Shown: positions 35,801 through 43,805 of the stretch, in pieces | Layout of the letters: the number at the start of each line of letters is the position of its first letter | Numbering within the stretch: position 1 is the stretch's first letter | Assembly: GCF_002896875.1 (NCBI RefSeq) | Contig: NZ_CP023278.1 | Span: 4,658,501-4,722,500, forward strand | DNA from: Nostoc sp. CENA543 | Lineage (GTDB): Bacteria; Cyanobacteriota; Cyanobacteriia; Cyanobacteriales; Nostocaceae | Direction of reading: 5' to 3' | Length of the DNA: 64,000 nucleotides | The notes under the pieces: generated by a model | What the model was told of the DNA's origin: nothing | The model's database searches: none | The model's input: only the letters and a program-made list of their open reading frames with translations | Position numbers and translations under genes: made by a program

Positions 35801-38766
35801 TTGGCGGCTATTTGTCCACTCACGTTTAAGCCTGGTGCCGTGGCTTGCTGAATTGTCAACTGTTCGCCATTCCAAGCCAGGGAAGCGACTAAGGGGCGTT
35901 CTAGTCCTGGTAAACCTTGGGATAACTGCACCTGACCCGCAGCTTCAATATCTGCTAATCTCGTGGAACCCAAATTACCTGCTAATTGCAGTTGTCCGCC
36001 TAATTGTCCCCGCAGTTGTTGATTAAAGCGGTTTAACTGCACACCTGTAGCTGCCACTACGGTTTGATAACGACCGTTAGCCAGTTGAATATTAGACGCT
36101 GTAACTTGACCACCTGCGACATTTAACTGTCCTTGACCTCTGGCTTGGATACTGTTGAGACTGAAAGAATCTACACTACCAGCAACATTTAATTGACCAG
36201 TTAAATTACCTTGAAATTGGGGCGGGACAGTAGCCAAGCGTTGCACAGGGACGTTATCGGCTTGGATTTGGGTTTGATAACGACCGTTAGCCAGTTGGAT
36301 ATTAGCGGCGGTAATTTTACCCTGACCAACATTGATGCTGGCTTGTCCACTGGCTTGGATGGTTTTAGGACTGAAGGAATTGACACTGCCAGAAACGTTT
36401 AACTGTCCTGTTAAATCACCTTGTAGTGGAACCTTGGCCAAGCGTTGCACAGGGACGCTGTTGGCTTGGATTTGGGTTTGATAACGACCGTTAGCCAATT
36501 GAATGTTAGCGGCGGTAATGGTACCGTTACCGACATTAATTTTGGCTTGTCCACTGGCTTGGATGGTATTGGGACTGAAGGAATCTATACTACCGGCAAC
36601 ATTTAATTGTCCGGTTAAATTACCTTGTAGGGGTACAGCCGCTAAACGTTGCACAGGAACATTATTTGCTTGCACTTGGGTTTGATAACGACCGTTAGCA
36701 AGTTGAATATTGGTGGCGGTAATTGTGCCATTACCTACACGTAAGCGGGCTTCTCCGTTGCCTTGGAGAGTTTTCAGATTCAAATTTTCTCGATTGCCGG
36801 CGATTTGAAATGTGCCATCTAGGGGGTTAGCTAAGGCTGGGGGAGAATTTTTGAGGACGTTACCCAGACGGACATTATTAGCGATGAAACGGGCGGTGAA
36901 GTTTTTGTCTTGTAATTGAATACTCGCGATCGCAATCCTACCACCACCAATCTGCACCCCCGCATCTTGGGAACGAATATTGACGATTTGGAAAGGTTCA
37001 GCCGTCCCCGCGAGAAGGAAACGACCGTTTAATTCTGTCCCCGCCAAAGAGATATTTTGCAATTGATTGGGGTTGACAAAGGGTTGTAAACTCACCCTGG
37101 AAGCTTTGGCGACAGCTTGCCAACGCTGATTGACAAAACTCCCACTACCTTGAATCGTCCCCCCACCTACCCGCGCCACCACATTGCGAAAATTAATGTT
37201 ACGATTAGCACCAACTATCACTTCCCCCGTGGTAGGATAAACTGCCTGTGGTGCGGCAAATTGGACGAAAGTCTGGCTATTGGTAGGTGTACCCGTCACC
37301 CTGGCTGTAGCGTTAACACTGCCAATTTTTACGGCCACATTAGGATTATAGAGTTTAGCGATCGCATCTCCAGCCACTTGATTGGCGGCAAAACTCAAAT
37401 CGAGTTGGGGATTTTTTCCTAACTGAATAATCCCACCGCCTCTAATCTCACCACCGACTGAAGTTTCTCCCAGAACGTCTTCCAACTTCACTACAGCATC
37501 CTGGGTGTTGAATGCAAAGTTACTACTAACTCTTTTAAAATTAATCTTATCAATTTGGGCAGTTTTCACAGTGGTGACACTACCCAAGAGAACGGGGTTA
37601 TCAACATCCCCTACCACCTGTAATTTCGCCTGTAATTGTCCAGCCACAGGTACAGGCAGTTTTAATTTTAAAGTTTCTTGGGCTGTAGCGACACTCACCC
37701 CATTAATGCGCCCAGCTAACTTAAAGCCTTTAATACTATCAATAATTCCCGCCGCCACTAGGGGAATTTTGCCGTAGTTAGTAGTGAGATTTTCGAGTTT
37801 AATTTCTGTTCCCTGAAAATAAATACTACCTTGGCTATTAATAAACGGTTGTGGTACGCGGGGAATTTGCAGCGTCACCCCTTCTAAATCAGCACTACCA
37901 TACAGTAAAGGCTTCTGTTCTGGCGCGAGTTGAATTTTTAAATCACCATTCACCCGACCTGTTTGTAATTCCAGGGGTAATTTTATCAATTGGGTAACGT
38001 GTGCAGCCAGCATTTTTTCTGCTTGCACCTGTATATTCGCCACCAAAGTTTTAGGACGCACATCCCCAGCCAAGGTAATGTTACCGCCAGTCTCCGCCTG
38101 ACCTTGGACTGCAAATTTCACCAATTGGTTATTTTCTAAAAATTGAGCAGATCCCAAAAGTTGCGAAAAAGCGATGGGAGAAGCCGCAACATCTTCCTTA
38201 TCTACCTTGTCTGCTGGTTCCCCAACTTCCGCCACCTCTTTCTTTTGGGGTAACAGTACCAAATTGCCATTCCGCAGACGCAGTGTATTTAAATCAGTTT
38301 TAATTGCTCCCGCCTCTCCTGGAGGAGCTAAGGTTGTAGTAATCCAACGCCCTTGATTATCCTGTTCAATGTAGGCATCAGGATTAACTAAGGTAACATC
38401 CAGTTTTAGTTGACGATTAAAAATTAACAGCCAAGGATTAAAAGTAACTTCCACCGCATCGACTTCCGCCTTATCGGGGTCTGTAGCTGTCGGAGGGATA
38501 GAAGAAGCCCCAAAATTGACCCCTGTGAGCGAAAATTGACTAACCTTACCCAATTTTACGGGGCGGTTTAGCGTATTGGTCAGACTTTTTTCTGCTAAAG
38601 GCGTTAATTCATTCTGCACGAAAACCCATAATCGCCAAGCACCGCCGATTAAACCTAGCAGTAAAATACTGCCCAAGGTAATACCACCACGTTTCAAAAC
38701 CCGCAACCATAGACGCTGGCGGTCAGAATTACCGGACTGATGATCTTGAGGGGAAGAATTACTCAT
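32875..38766 (-). CDS. TamB/Tic236-family inner-membrane translocation and assembly protein
   Basis: 1,963 residues. One N-terminal membrane helix (GITLGSILLLGLIGGAWRLW) and a very long beta-rich periplasmic part of AsmA-like repeats, ending in a DUF490/TamB C-terminal domain (GGVNLFTTQFKLASGYKHTA, ALETVRVEANVKGQ, SRSENEIVALLGGG, LDLSTKLSISSIKI, AVIEYQNRF). TamB forms a hydrophobic groove bridging the two membranes, working with an Omp85 protein in outer-membrane protein or lipid transfer; plastid TIC236 is the plant homologue. It has a four-fold internal repeat (residues about 660-910) and short low-complexity inserts (DKVDKED, KQDKQDKQE) encoded by repeat-like DNA. ATG start at 38766. Confidence 0.95.
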   Translation of the reverse strand: MSNSSPQDHQSGNSDRQRLWLRVLKRGGITLGSILLLGLIGGAWRLWVFVQNELTPLAEKSLTNTLNRPVKLGKVSQFSLTGVNFGASSIPPTATDPDKAEVDAVEVTFNPWLLIFNRQLKLDVTLVNPDAYIEQDNQGRWITTTLAPPGEAGAIKTDLNTLRLRNGNLVLLPQKKEVAEVGEPADKVDKEDVAASPIAFSQLLGSAQFLENNQLVKFAVQGQAETGGNITLAGDVRPKTLVANIQVQAEKMLAAHVTQLIKLPLELQTGRVNGDLKIQLAPEQKPLLYGSADLEGVTLQIPRVPQPFINSQGSIYFQGTEIKLENLTTNYGKIPLVAAGIIDSIKGFKLAGRINGVSVATAQETLKLKLPVPVAGQLQAKLQVVGDVDNPVLLGSVTTVKTAQIDKINFKRVSSNFAFNTQDAVVKLEDVLGETSVGGEIRGGGIIQLGKNPQLDLSFAANQVAGDAIAKLYNPNVAVKIGSVNATARVTGTPTNSQTFVQFAAPQAVYPTTGEVIVGANRNINFRNVVARVGGGTIQGSGSFVNQRWQAVAKASRVSLQPFVNPNQLQNISLAGTELNGRFLLAGTAEPFQIVNIRSQDAGVQIGGGRIAIASIQLQDKNFTARFIANNVRLGNVLKNSPPALANPLDGTFQIAGNRENLNLKTLQGNGEARLRVGNGTITATNIQLANGRYQTQVQANNVPVQRLAAVPLQGNLTGQLNVAGSIDSFSPNTIQASGQAKINVGNGTITAANIQLANGRYQTQIQANSVPVQRLAKVPLQGDLTGQLNVSGSVNSFSPKTIQASGQASINVGQGKITAANIQLANGRYQTQIQADNVPVQRLATVPPQFQGNLTGQLNVAGSVDSFSLNSIQARGQGQLNVAGGQVTASNIQLANGRYQTVVAATGVQLNRFNQQLRGQLGGQLQLAGNLGSTRLADIEAAGQVQLSQGLPGLERPLVASLAWNGEQLTIQQATAPGLNVSGQIAANANRPGIPEITALNLNIQAQDFNLQQLPVTLPNQVAVAGRLDFNGRVTGKLPLPNVAGQLALKDLAVQGIAFEPVLKGSVQSAQGQGLNLDLRGNNDRIALNLNANNRPESFLVKWQQASAQGQVKGDNWSVQVASFPLQILNVSPPPNLRLGAGKLAGNLTGDIQFNQSTFATSANLAIAKPEIGRIKGDRLAAQFRYSDGTASITSSEFIKGNSRYALTGNLAPTAQGPRIQGKLNVSQGNIQDVLTVAQIFDIQDLQNNGSPPSYGSAADLNTAPQGLPNRPLLDQIERLAQINRLIADREEQRTASPIPELADLQGTFSGDVALDTGTPEGLSVQFNLNGQNFTWGKEEEENRFYRADKIIAEGSFANGVLQVRPLRIESANSLVAFAGNIGGSDQSGQLRVNNFPIEVLNNFVRLPIGITGNLSGTAALAGSIGNPQARGELQITEGKLNDKAIESANASFSYANGRLNFGSIVAIAGPQPVNINGSIPYKLPFATTNPDSDQISLDVKVQNEGLALLNLLTNQIAFEQGEGEIDLTVRGTRQKPILNGIATVKDATFSAQALPGKVRRVTGKIQFDFDRVLVESLQGRFSRGQVAAAGEIPIFNTELAINNPLTVELEQLNLNLKGLYQGGASGNLQITGSALKPAIGGKISLYDGQVLLAESTNTQQQNNNNGISLSKQDKQDKQEVNSANAIARFNNLELELGKNLQITRPPILSFRATGNLIVSGTFADPIPVGTIQLKDGGVNLFTTQFKLASGYKHTATFRANQPRDPDLDVQLFAKVLDVVQDSNFSDSRLSPTGLAALETVRVEANVKGQASKLDQSLELRSSPSRSENEIVALLGGGFANAQGGGDSTLGIINIAGSAVFNNFQSAFNQIGTAFGLSELRIFPTVISDNPEAGKSGSSIELAAEAGVDLSTKLSISSIKILTANDPFQWGINYRINDKIRVRASTNLEDDSRAVIEYQNRF
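36040..36790 (-). repeat. Four ~208-bp in-frame repeats inside the TamB gene
   Basis: The plus-strand phrase gtttgataacgaccgttag recurs at about 36062, 36271, 36478 and 36688, a period of 207-210 bases. It encodes four copies of a ~69-residue unit carrying NIQLANGRYQT, VPVQRLA, LTGQLNVAGS and IQASGQA, differing by a few substitutions each. Confidence 0.88.
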
Positions 38767-38879
38767 GTGGCTTCACTTCTCTTTTCCTGAACGTGGTAGG
38801 CACACTACTAGCACTATGGGCATATTACTACGCCAATACCAAGATACAAACCAATCTCATCCTTTGGCATTCGGATGAA

Positions 38880-39110
38880 TGCGTAGTAGTCATTAGTCAT
38901 TAGTCATTAGTCATTAGTCATTAGTCAACAGTCAATAGTCAACAGTCAATAGTTATTACTCATTACTCATTACTCATTACTCATCACTCATCAGTTTTTC
39001 TTCCCCTACTCCCTTGTCTCCCCTGTCTCCCTTGTCTCCCCTGCCCCCTGCCCCCCTGCCTCTTTTCCCCACCCCCCTACACCCTTACACCCCTACACCC
39101 CTAAACTTAT
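38880..39110 (+). repeat. TTAGTCA heptamers and C-rich low-complexity DNA between tamB and the DUF3110 gene
   Basis: TAGTCAT/TAGTCAA heptamers at 38889-38955, CATTACT heptamers at 38957-38985, then tcccttgtctcccctgtctc-type and polyC-rich DNA to about 39105. No gene in the 370-base gap. Confidence 0.8.
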
Positions 39111-39136
39111 AGATATACATAACAATGTAAGGACGG

Positions 39137-39565
39137 ATGATTACGCCAATGCGGGTTTTTGTGTTGATTTTTAACGCTAATACGGAAAATGAGGGGATTC
39201 ATACAATTCAGGTGGGCGATCGCAATAAAATTCTGATGTTTGAATCTCAAGATGATGCTATCCGTTTTGCCCTGATGTTGGAGGCTCAAGATTTCCCAAC
39301 TCCTACTGTGGAAACAATGGATGCTGAGGAAATCAAGGAGTTTTGTGAAAGTGCTGACTATGACTGGGAAATTATCCCAGAAAATAGCGACCTTGTCATT
39401 CCTCCAGAGATTAATGTTGAAGAAACTGATTGGCAGCCCGATGGGCAATATGATGATAATTACGAGGATGGTTTAGACTTCGATGATGTTCCACCTGCGG
39501 AGGAAACGGAATTTTCTGCGGCTGAATTAGAAAAGATTCGCCGCAAATTAGAAGGATTGTTGTAA
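39137..39565 (+). CDS. DUF3110 protein
   Basis: 142 residues. The family block MRVFVLIFNANTENEGIHTI, followed by ILMFESQDDAIRFALMLEAQ and FCESADYDWEIIP, is the small alpha/beta DUF3110 domain found almost only in cyanobacteria and plastids. The C-terminal 50 residues are very acidic (DDNYEDGLDFDDVPPAEETE) and end in a short helix (SAAELEKIRRKLEGLL). AAGGACGG precedes the ATG at 39137; a second ATG at 39149 is possible. Soluble; function unknown. Confidence 0.88.
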   Translation: MITPMRVFVLIFNANTENEGIHTIQVGDRNKILMFESQDDAIRFALMLEAQDFPTPTVETMDAEEIKEFCESADYDWEIIPENSDLVIPPEINVEETDWQPDGQYDDNYEDGLDFDDVPPAEETEFSAAELEKIRRKLEGLL

Positions 39566-39646
39566 CTTAGTCATTTAGTCATTAGTCAATAGTCCATAGT
39601 TGATGGGCGATGACACAGATAACAACGAACGCGCAGGCTACCATAA

Positions 39647-40564
39647 ATGACAAATTTACAAGAACGTGGGCATTTATTGACAGAACAAGTCAATCCTTTG
39701 AGCCTGAATTTAGACCAGCTCAGTTGTTTGGAGTTGGTAGAGTTGTTTAATAGTGAAGACTATAAAGCAGTAGAGGCGGTAGCGGCGGCTAAGGAGGAGA
39801 TAGCCCAGGCTATTGCACAAACAGCCGCCCGTTTGCGTCAGGGTGGACGTTTGTTTTACGTGGGTGCGGGAACAAGTGGACGCTTGGGGGTATTAGATGC
39901 GGCGGAATGTCCCCCAACTTTTTGTACGCCACCAGAGTTAGTTCAGGGGATTATTGCTGGTGGTGCTGGGGCTTTAGTACGCAGTTCTGAGGATTTGGAA
40001 GATAGGGCGGAAGACGGAGATAGCGCGATCGCTCAACGTCATGTTACTCAGTTAGATGTAGTGGTGGGAATTACCGCCGGTGGGACAACTCCTTTTGTTC
40101 ACGGTGCTTTAAATGCTGCCCGTCAACGGGGGGCATTGACAATTTTTATTGCTTGTGTTCCAGCCGAACAGGTGAGTTTTGAGGCGGATATTGATATTCG
40201 CTTGTTAACAGGGCCGGAGATTTTAGCCGGTTCTACCCGTCTCAAAGCCGGTACAGTCACCAAGTTGACTTTAAATATCCTATCTACTGGGGTAATGGTG
40301 CAATTAGGCAAAGTTTACGGCAATCGCATGGTGGATGTCGCAGTCACAAATCAAAAGTTACGCGATCGCGCTTTACGCATCTTACAAGACCTCACAGGTT
40401 TAAGTCGAGAAGCTGCTGGTTATCTTTTGGAACGTAGCGGTAAATGGGTGAAACTGTCATTATTAATGCACTGGACTGGTTTAAGTAAAGAAGCTGGGGA
40501 ACAGCTTTTATCAGCCCACCAAGGTAATCTCAGAGAAGCTGTCGCTAGTCATAAGAATACTTAG
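39647..40564 (+). CDS. murQ: N-acetylmuramic acid 6-phosphate etherase
   Basis: 305-residue SIS-fold lyase that removes D-lactate from MurNAc-6-P to give GlcNAc-6-P during cell-wall recycling. Motifs: GRLFYVGAGTSGRLGVLDAA, ECPPTFCTPPELVQGIIAGG, SEDLEDRAEDG, ITAGGTTPFVHGAL, LAGSTRLKAGTVTKLTLNIL, and VYGNRMVDVAVTNQKL. Catalytic Glu lies in SSEDLEDRAEDG. No anmK or phosphotransferase gene is beside it. Complete; ATG start. Confidence 0.96.
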   Translation: MTNLQERGHLLTEQVNPLSLNLDQLSCLELVELFNSEDYKAVEAVAAAKEEIAQAIAQTAARLRQGGRLFYVGAGTSGRLGVLDAAECPPTFCTPPELVQGIIAGGAGALVRSSEDLEDRAEDGDSAIAQRHVTQLDVVVGITAGGTTPFVHGALNAARQRGALTIFIACVPAEQVSFEADIDIRLLTGPEILAGSTRLKAGTVTKLTLNILSTGVMVQLGKVYGNRMVDVAVTNQKLRDRALRILQDLTGLSREAAGYLLERSGKWVKLSLLMHWTGLSKEAGEQLLSAHQGNLREAVASHKNT

Positions 40565-40569
40565 TAAAT

Positions 40570-40595
40570 TTGAGTGCTGAGTGTTCAGCACTCAA
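40570..40595 (+). terminator. Hairpin after murQ
   Basis: Perfect 11-bp stem TTGAGTGCTGA/TCAGCACTCAA with loop GTGT, 6 bases after the stop. The tail is weakly T-rich. The stem sequence resembles the gtgctgagt spacers used in the repeats elsewhere in the window. Confidence 0.6.
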
Positions 40596-40751
40596 AACTT
40601 CTGAAAATGAATAAATTAAAGTTATCTACCCAATTGACTTAGTTAATAATGTGGCTTTAACTACGCTCTTGATGGGAATTAGTGGGATAGACTAAACGAG
40701 TATCTTTCATCTAAATATTAACTTTCACTTATTCACAAAAGAGGGTTACTA

Positions 40752-41015
40752 ATGACTAGAGAAGGGACTAAGGTTATTCTATGGGAAGAACAGCAAAGAG
40801 ACTATATCAAGAAATTCTATGATTTACAATTTATACCCAGAGTTGGAGAGGAAATTTATCTCAGAAAGGAGAGTTGGAAAGTCACGAGAATTGAACATGA
40901 TATAGAAGTAGATGAAGTTAATATCTACATGGAAGTAATGAAAAAGGGTAAGCAGGATAAGGATAGGGACAAAGATAAGGATAAGGATAAACCTTCAGTC
41001 AAACACAATGAATGA
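40752..41015 (+). CDS. Small protein with charged KD-repeat tail
   Basis: 87 residues. The first 65 look like a small beta domain (GTKVILWEEQQRDYIKKFYD, VGEEIYLRKESWKVTRIEHD, EVNIYMEVM). The tail repeats KDKDKDRD-type charged residues encoded by a near-perfect GATAAG/GACAAA hexamer array (40958-40990). GAGGG precedes the ATG. It overlaps the next gene by 8 bases (ATG at 41008), implying translational coupling. No known domain. Confidence 0.72.
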   Translation: MTREGTKVILWEEQQRDYIKKFYDLQFIPRVGEEIYLRKESWKVTRIEHDIEVDEVNIYMEVMKKGKQDKDRDKDKDKDKPSVKHNE

Positions 41016-41205
41016 TTCAGCCTTCACTATTTTTATTATCTTTGGGAGCATCTGGATTTTAATGGCGACAGTAGCAGTAATTGCGCTTTTCAAAGCAGAT
41101 GGGCAAGAAATTCGTTTCGGTAAGACGGGAATTATCATTACTTTGTCTATTATTCTTCCCATTATTATCACTCTTGCCTATGCTGCTTGGAGAGGTACTT
41201 TCTAA
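41008..41205 (+). CDS. Small two-helix membrane protein
   Basis: 65 residues with two membrane helices (FTIFIIFGSIWILMATVAVI and IIITLSIILPIIITLAYAAW) joined by a polar loop (FKADGQEIRFGKTG). Overlaps the preceding gene by 8 bases in another frame and lies 30 bases before the ribbon-helix-helix-like gene, so the three may be one transcript. Function unknown. Confidence 0.68.
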   Translation: MNDSAFTIFIIFGSIWILMATVAVIALFKADGQEIRFGKTGIIITLSIILPIIITLAYAAWRGTF

Positions 41206-41235
41206 AGATTTGTTTTAATAGCTCGTGCATCTGCA

Positions 41236-41457
41236 ATGACTTCACAAAATCAACGCCTTCAAATAAATTTAAATTTATCGCTCGAATTATATAAAACCAT
41301 TGATAACTTATCACAGCAAATTCATGGCGATCATGCTGATGTTTTCCTCAAAGCACTAGCACTACTAGAAATAGCTGTAGAAGCCAAGCAGCAAGGTAAA
41401 CATCTCTGGATTGTGGATGATAATCAAAATCTGGACACTGAAATTTCAGGCATCTAA
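41236..41457 (+). CDS. Ribbon-helix-helix-like small protein
   Basis: 73 residues with a strand (RLQINLNLS), helix 1 (LELYKTIDNLSQQI), turn (HGDHA) and helix 2 (DVFLKALALLEIAVEAKQQG), then LWIVDDNQNLDTEI. This fits the short ribbon-helix-helix regulators common in cyanobacteria, often antitoxin-like, whose helix 2 reads KALALLEIA(V)EAK. ATG start. It is followed by a small membrane protein gene, which would be the partner if this were a toxin-antitoxin pair; that is inference. Confidence 0.7.
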   Translation: MTSQNQRLQINLNLSLELYKTIDNLSQQIHGDHADVFLKALALLEIAVEAKQQGKHLWIVDDNQNLDTEISGI

Positions 41458-41548
41458 TACCCATTTTAGATTTTAGATTTTGGATTTTAGATTTTGGCTT
41501 GAAAATCGAGATTTAGAAGATATTCTATAAATTTATAACAATACTACT

Positions 41549-41565
41549 TATACCAATTTGGTATA
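41549..41565. promoter_or_regulatory. 17-base palindrome TATACCAATTTGGTATA before the start codon
   Basis: Perfect palindrome (centre T) ending 6 bases before the ATG at 41572. It equals two ATACCAATT ends of the MITE-like family placed head to head, so it may be a deletion remnant; it could also act as an operator or hide the ribosome site. Confidence 0.55.
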
Positions 41566-41571
41566 ACCAAT

Positions 41572-41823
41572 ATGGCCAATATTAAGTATTTAGCAGAGAT
41601 AATTGCCACCAAGGGTGAAAATCCGCTAATTGTCTCAATCATAAATCAAAATTCTCAAGCGGACGCAGAACTTGATCGTCAGTTGCGAGAATTGCAATTT
41701 AGGCAAGAACTAAGAAAAGACTGGATTTTATTTATAGTGAGAGATTTAGTGATATTTTCTACTACTATCTTGTTTATTTTGCTAGTTAGTGGTTATGCTT
41801 TATTTATGCACATTTATCGATAA
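41572..41823 (+). CDS. Small C-terminally anchored membrane protein
   Basis: 83 residues: a soluble lead with a charged amphipathic helix (QADAELDRQLRELQFRQELR) and one C-terminal membrane helix (LVIFSTTILFILLVSGYALF). It lies 114 bases after the ribbon-helix-helix-like gene. The pairing of such a regulator with a small membrane protein recalls small-membrane-toxin modules, but there is no direct evidence. Function unknown. Confidence 0.65.
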   Translation: MANIKYLAEIIATKGENPLIVSIINQNSQADAELDRQLRELQFRQELRKDWILFIVRDLVIFSTTILFILLVSGYALFMHIYR

Positions 41824-42632
41824 AAATATATTTATTTAATGTAGTAATAACAAAAGGGTAAATAATTAAAAAATTGTATTAATAACTTTAGGTTTTAAGA
41901 AAGGACTAAAGTCCTTACTACAAACTTGATTATATTATTTATATAGCGTTTACTAGTCTGCCGAGGTACAAATTTATCTGCGTTTCTCTGTGTTTATCTG
42001 CGTTTAATTATTGTCGTTTGTAATTCATTAGGGTTAAAAGACTATAGCATATTAAAATTCTGAATATTAGTTATAATCATACTTTCGCTTACCTCCTAAA
42101 AATATAGTGTTTAAATTGCCAATTGGTTGATATTGATGATGTTTATAAATTACCGAATATAATTTGTGATAATCATCACAAATTAATAATTAAAGAATGT
42201 TGTCAACGCACATTTAAATATTTTGTATAGGCAATATACTGAAATTGCAAGCAAGGATACATTATAGAAGAGTTATTTTTGCTAATCAAACTTTTTTAAA
42301 AAAATGTTGTAATTACTTTTGACAACTAGTGAAAAAATCCTTAAGCTAATAGATAGGACTCACTCACTCAACAACCAACGGCAATTTTGTTAGGTAAATT
42401 AAAAATCGCTGTTGTAGCTTATCAGTATGAACAAATGAATTAATCTCAATCATTGACTATAAATAATAGCCTCACTTAATTGACAACAAATAGGCAAATT
42501 ATAACGTAGCCAGATGTCGCCACGACTATCTAAAAATCAATTCTGGTTATGCAGGTAAGCCTATGTGGATGTGAGTGAATGTCGAGTATTGAGATGTTAA
42601 TGAGGTGCGATCGCTATGCCAAGGAGAGGAGA
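41824..42632. other. 0.8-kb non-coding region before the oxidase operon
   Basis: Contains an inverted single arm of the GTAGT element (41901-41921, palindromic aaggactaaagtcctt) and a diverged left half of the TATAGCG element (41942-42010). The rest, 42010-42600, is AT-rich with no open frame and is the likely promoter region of the oxidase operon. I searched by eye for GTA-N8-TAC (NtcA) sites and found none. Confidence 0.55.
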
Positions 42633-43133
42633 ATGCTTGATTATCTTACATCGTTGAACGATCACAATTTACCCTACCCAGACACAATACATCCCATCGT
42701 TGTTCACTTTGTAATTGCGATGGTGTTGTTTGCATTTGTTTGTGATCTGATTGGTTATTTCACAGGTAAAGCTCGGTTTTATGAAGTGGGTTGGTGGAAT
42801 TTATTTGTTGCTACCATTGCCATTTTTGTCGCCATTATTTTTGGTCAGTTTGAAGCTGGCTTGGCTAAACCCTACGAAGTAGCTAAATCTGTACTGAATT
42901 TGCATACCTTAATTGGTTGGTCATTGTCAGGTATTATCGCCGCCATGACAGCTTGGCGATATGTTCTCCGGGCGCGTAACCCCTACAAAATCCCTATCCA
43001 CTACTTAGGAGTAGGGTTAATTTTAGCCTTAATTGTAGGTGTTCAAGTTTATCTCGGAGATGAACTGGTTTGGGTCTATGGGCTACACACAGTCCCAGTT
43101 GTAGAAGCTGTTAAGGATGGTATGCTGCCATGA
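42633..43133 (+). CDS. DUF2231 four-helix membrane protein, oxidase operon
   Basis: 166 residues, four membrane helices. Histidines sit at helix ends: TIHPIVVHFVIAM (two His seven apart in helix 1), LNLHTLIGWSLSG and VYGLHTVPV. DUF2231 members are unassigned; the paired His could bind haem or metal. The frame is open from 42579, but AAGGAG at 42621-42626 is correctly spaced for the ATG at 42633 (MLDYLTSLND). The stop overlaps the next start by 4 bases (ATGA). Co-occurrence with a CuA-less oxidase suggests an electron-entry or assembly role; this is inference. Confidence 0.85.
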   Translation: MLDYLTSLNDHNLPYPDTIHPIVVHFVIAMVLFAFVCDLIGYFTGKARFYEVGWWNLFVATIAIFVAIIFGQFEAGLAKPYEVAKSVLNLHTLIGWSLSGIIAAMTAWRYVLRARNPYKIPIHYLGVGLILALIVGVQVYLGDELVWVYGLHTVPVVEAVKDGMLP

Positions 43134-43735
43134 ACTCAGAACTAATTGAGCAATTAAATATCCAATTAGGAGCGAACGGATTACCTTACACAATTCCGAT
43201 TCATCCCAACCTGGTGCATTTGACTTTGGGCTTATTCATCATCGGTATTACTTTTGATATCGTTGCTGTGCTTTTCCCTTTTCAAAAATGGGTGTTCAAA
43301 TTTTTGGGAATGACAGTTGAACGGGAAAACCTGTTTGATGTTGGCTGGTACAACATGGTAGGTTCGACCGTCATCACCTTTTTCACAGTGGCCGCAGGCT
43401 TTTATGAAATGTTTCTCGCCACACCTACCCCTGATATCAAAAGTGCTTGGGGACTAAAAGCCATGCAAACCATGATGTGGCATGGGGTAGGAGGTGTATT
43501 TCTACTGGGTTTAATTGCTCTCATGACTTTATGGAGAGCATGGCAGCGTTATGTTTGGTCTGAAGACCAAGACCAACAAGTGCAGTGGTGCTATTTAGCT
43601 ACAGGCGTGTTCATCATGTTCATCATGTATCTCCACGGCACTTTAGGAGCGCAATTAGCAGCTGAATTTGGCGTACACAACACAGCCGATAGCTTACTGC
43701 GTTTAGGTGAAGACCTCAATAACGTCCTCAAGTAA
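43130..43735 (+). CDS. Second DUF2231 membrane protein, oxidase operon
   Basis: 201 residues, a paralogue of the preceding protein: TIPIHPNLVHLTLGLFIIG in helix 1, FDVGWYNMVGSTVITFF, MMWHGVGGVFLLGL and FIMYLHGTLGAQ, with the same His spacing. Longer loops than its partner. Overlaps it by 4 bases, so the two are made together and may form a heterodimer. Seventy bases of TTGACTA-type heptamers separate it from coxB. No published function known to me for this pair. Confidence 0.85.
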   Translation: MNSELIEQLNIQLGANGLPYTIPIHPNLVHLTLGLFIIGITFDIVAVLFPFQKWVFKFLGMTVERENLFDVGWYNMVGSTVITFFTVAAGFYEMFLATPTPDIKSAWGLKAMQTMMWHGVGGVFLLGLIALMTLWRAWQRYVWSEDQDQQVQWCYLATGVFIMFIMYLHGTLGAQLAAEFGVHNTADSLLRLGEDLNNVLK

Positions 43736-43805
43736 AGGGAGAAGTAACGGAGAAATTGAGGATGTTGACTATTGACTATTGACCCTTGACTCTTGACTAT
43801 CAACT

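Noticed and set aside
32990-38356. A dozen plus-strand open frames opposite the TamB gene
   Set aside because: All are antisense shadows of one continuous, well-recognised 1,963-codon gene; their translations are Pro/Leu/Thr-biased as expected for the reverse frame.
42579-42632. ATG at 42,579 as the start of the first DUF2231 gene
   Set aside because: It has no ribosome site, and the in-frame ATG at 42,633 is preceded by a well-spaced AAGGAG.
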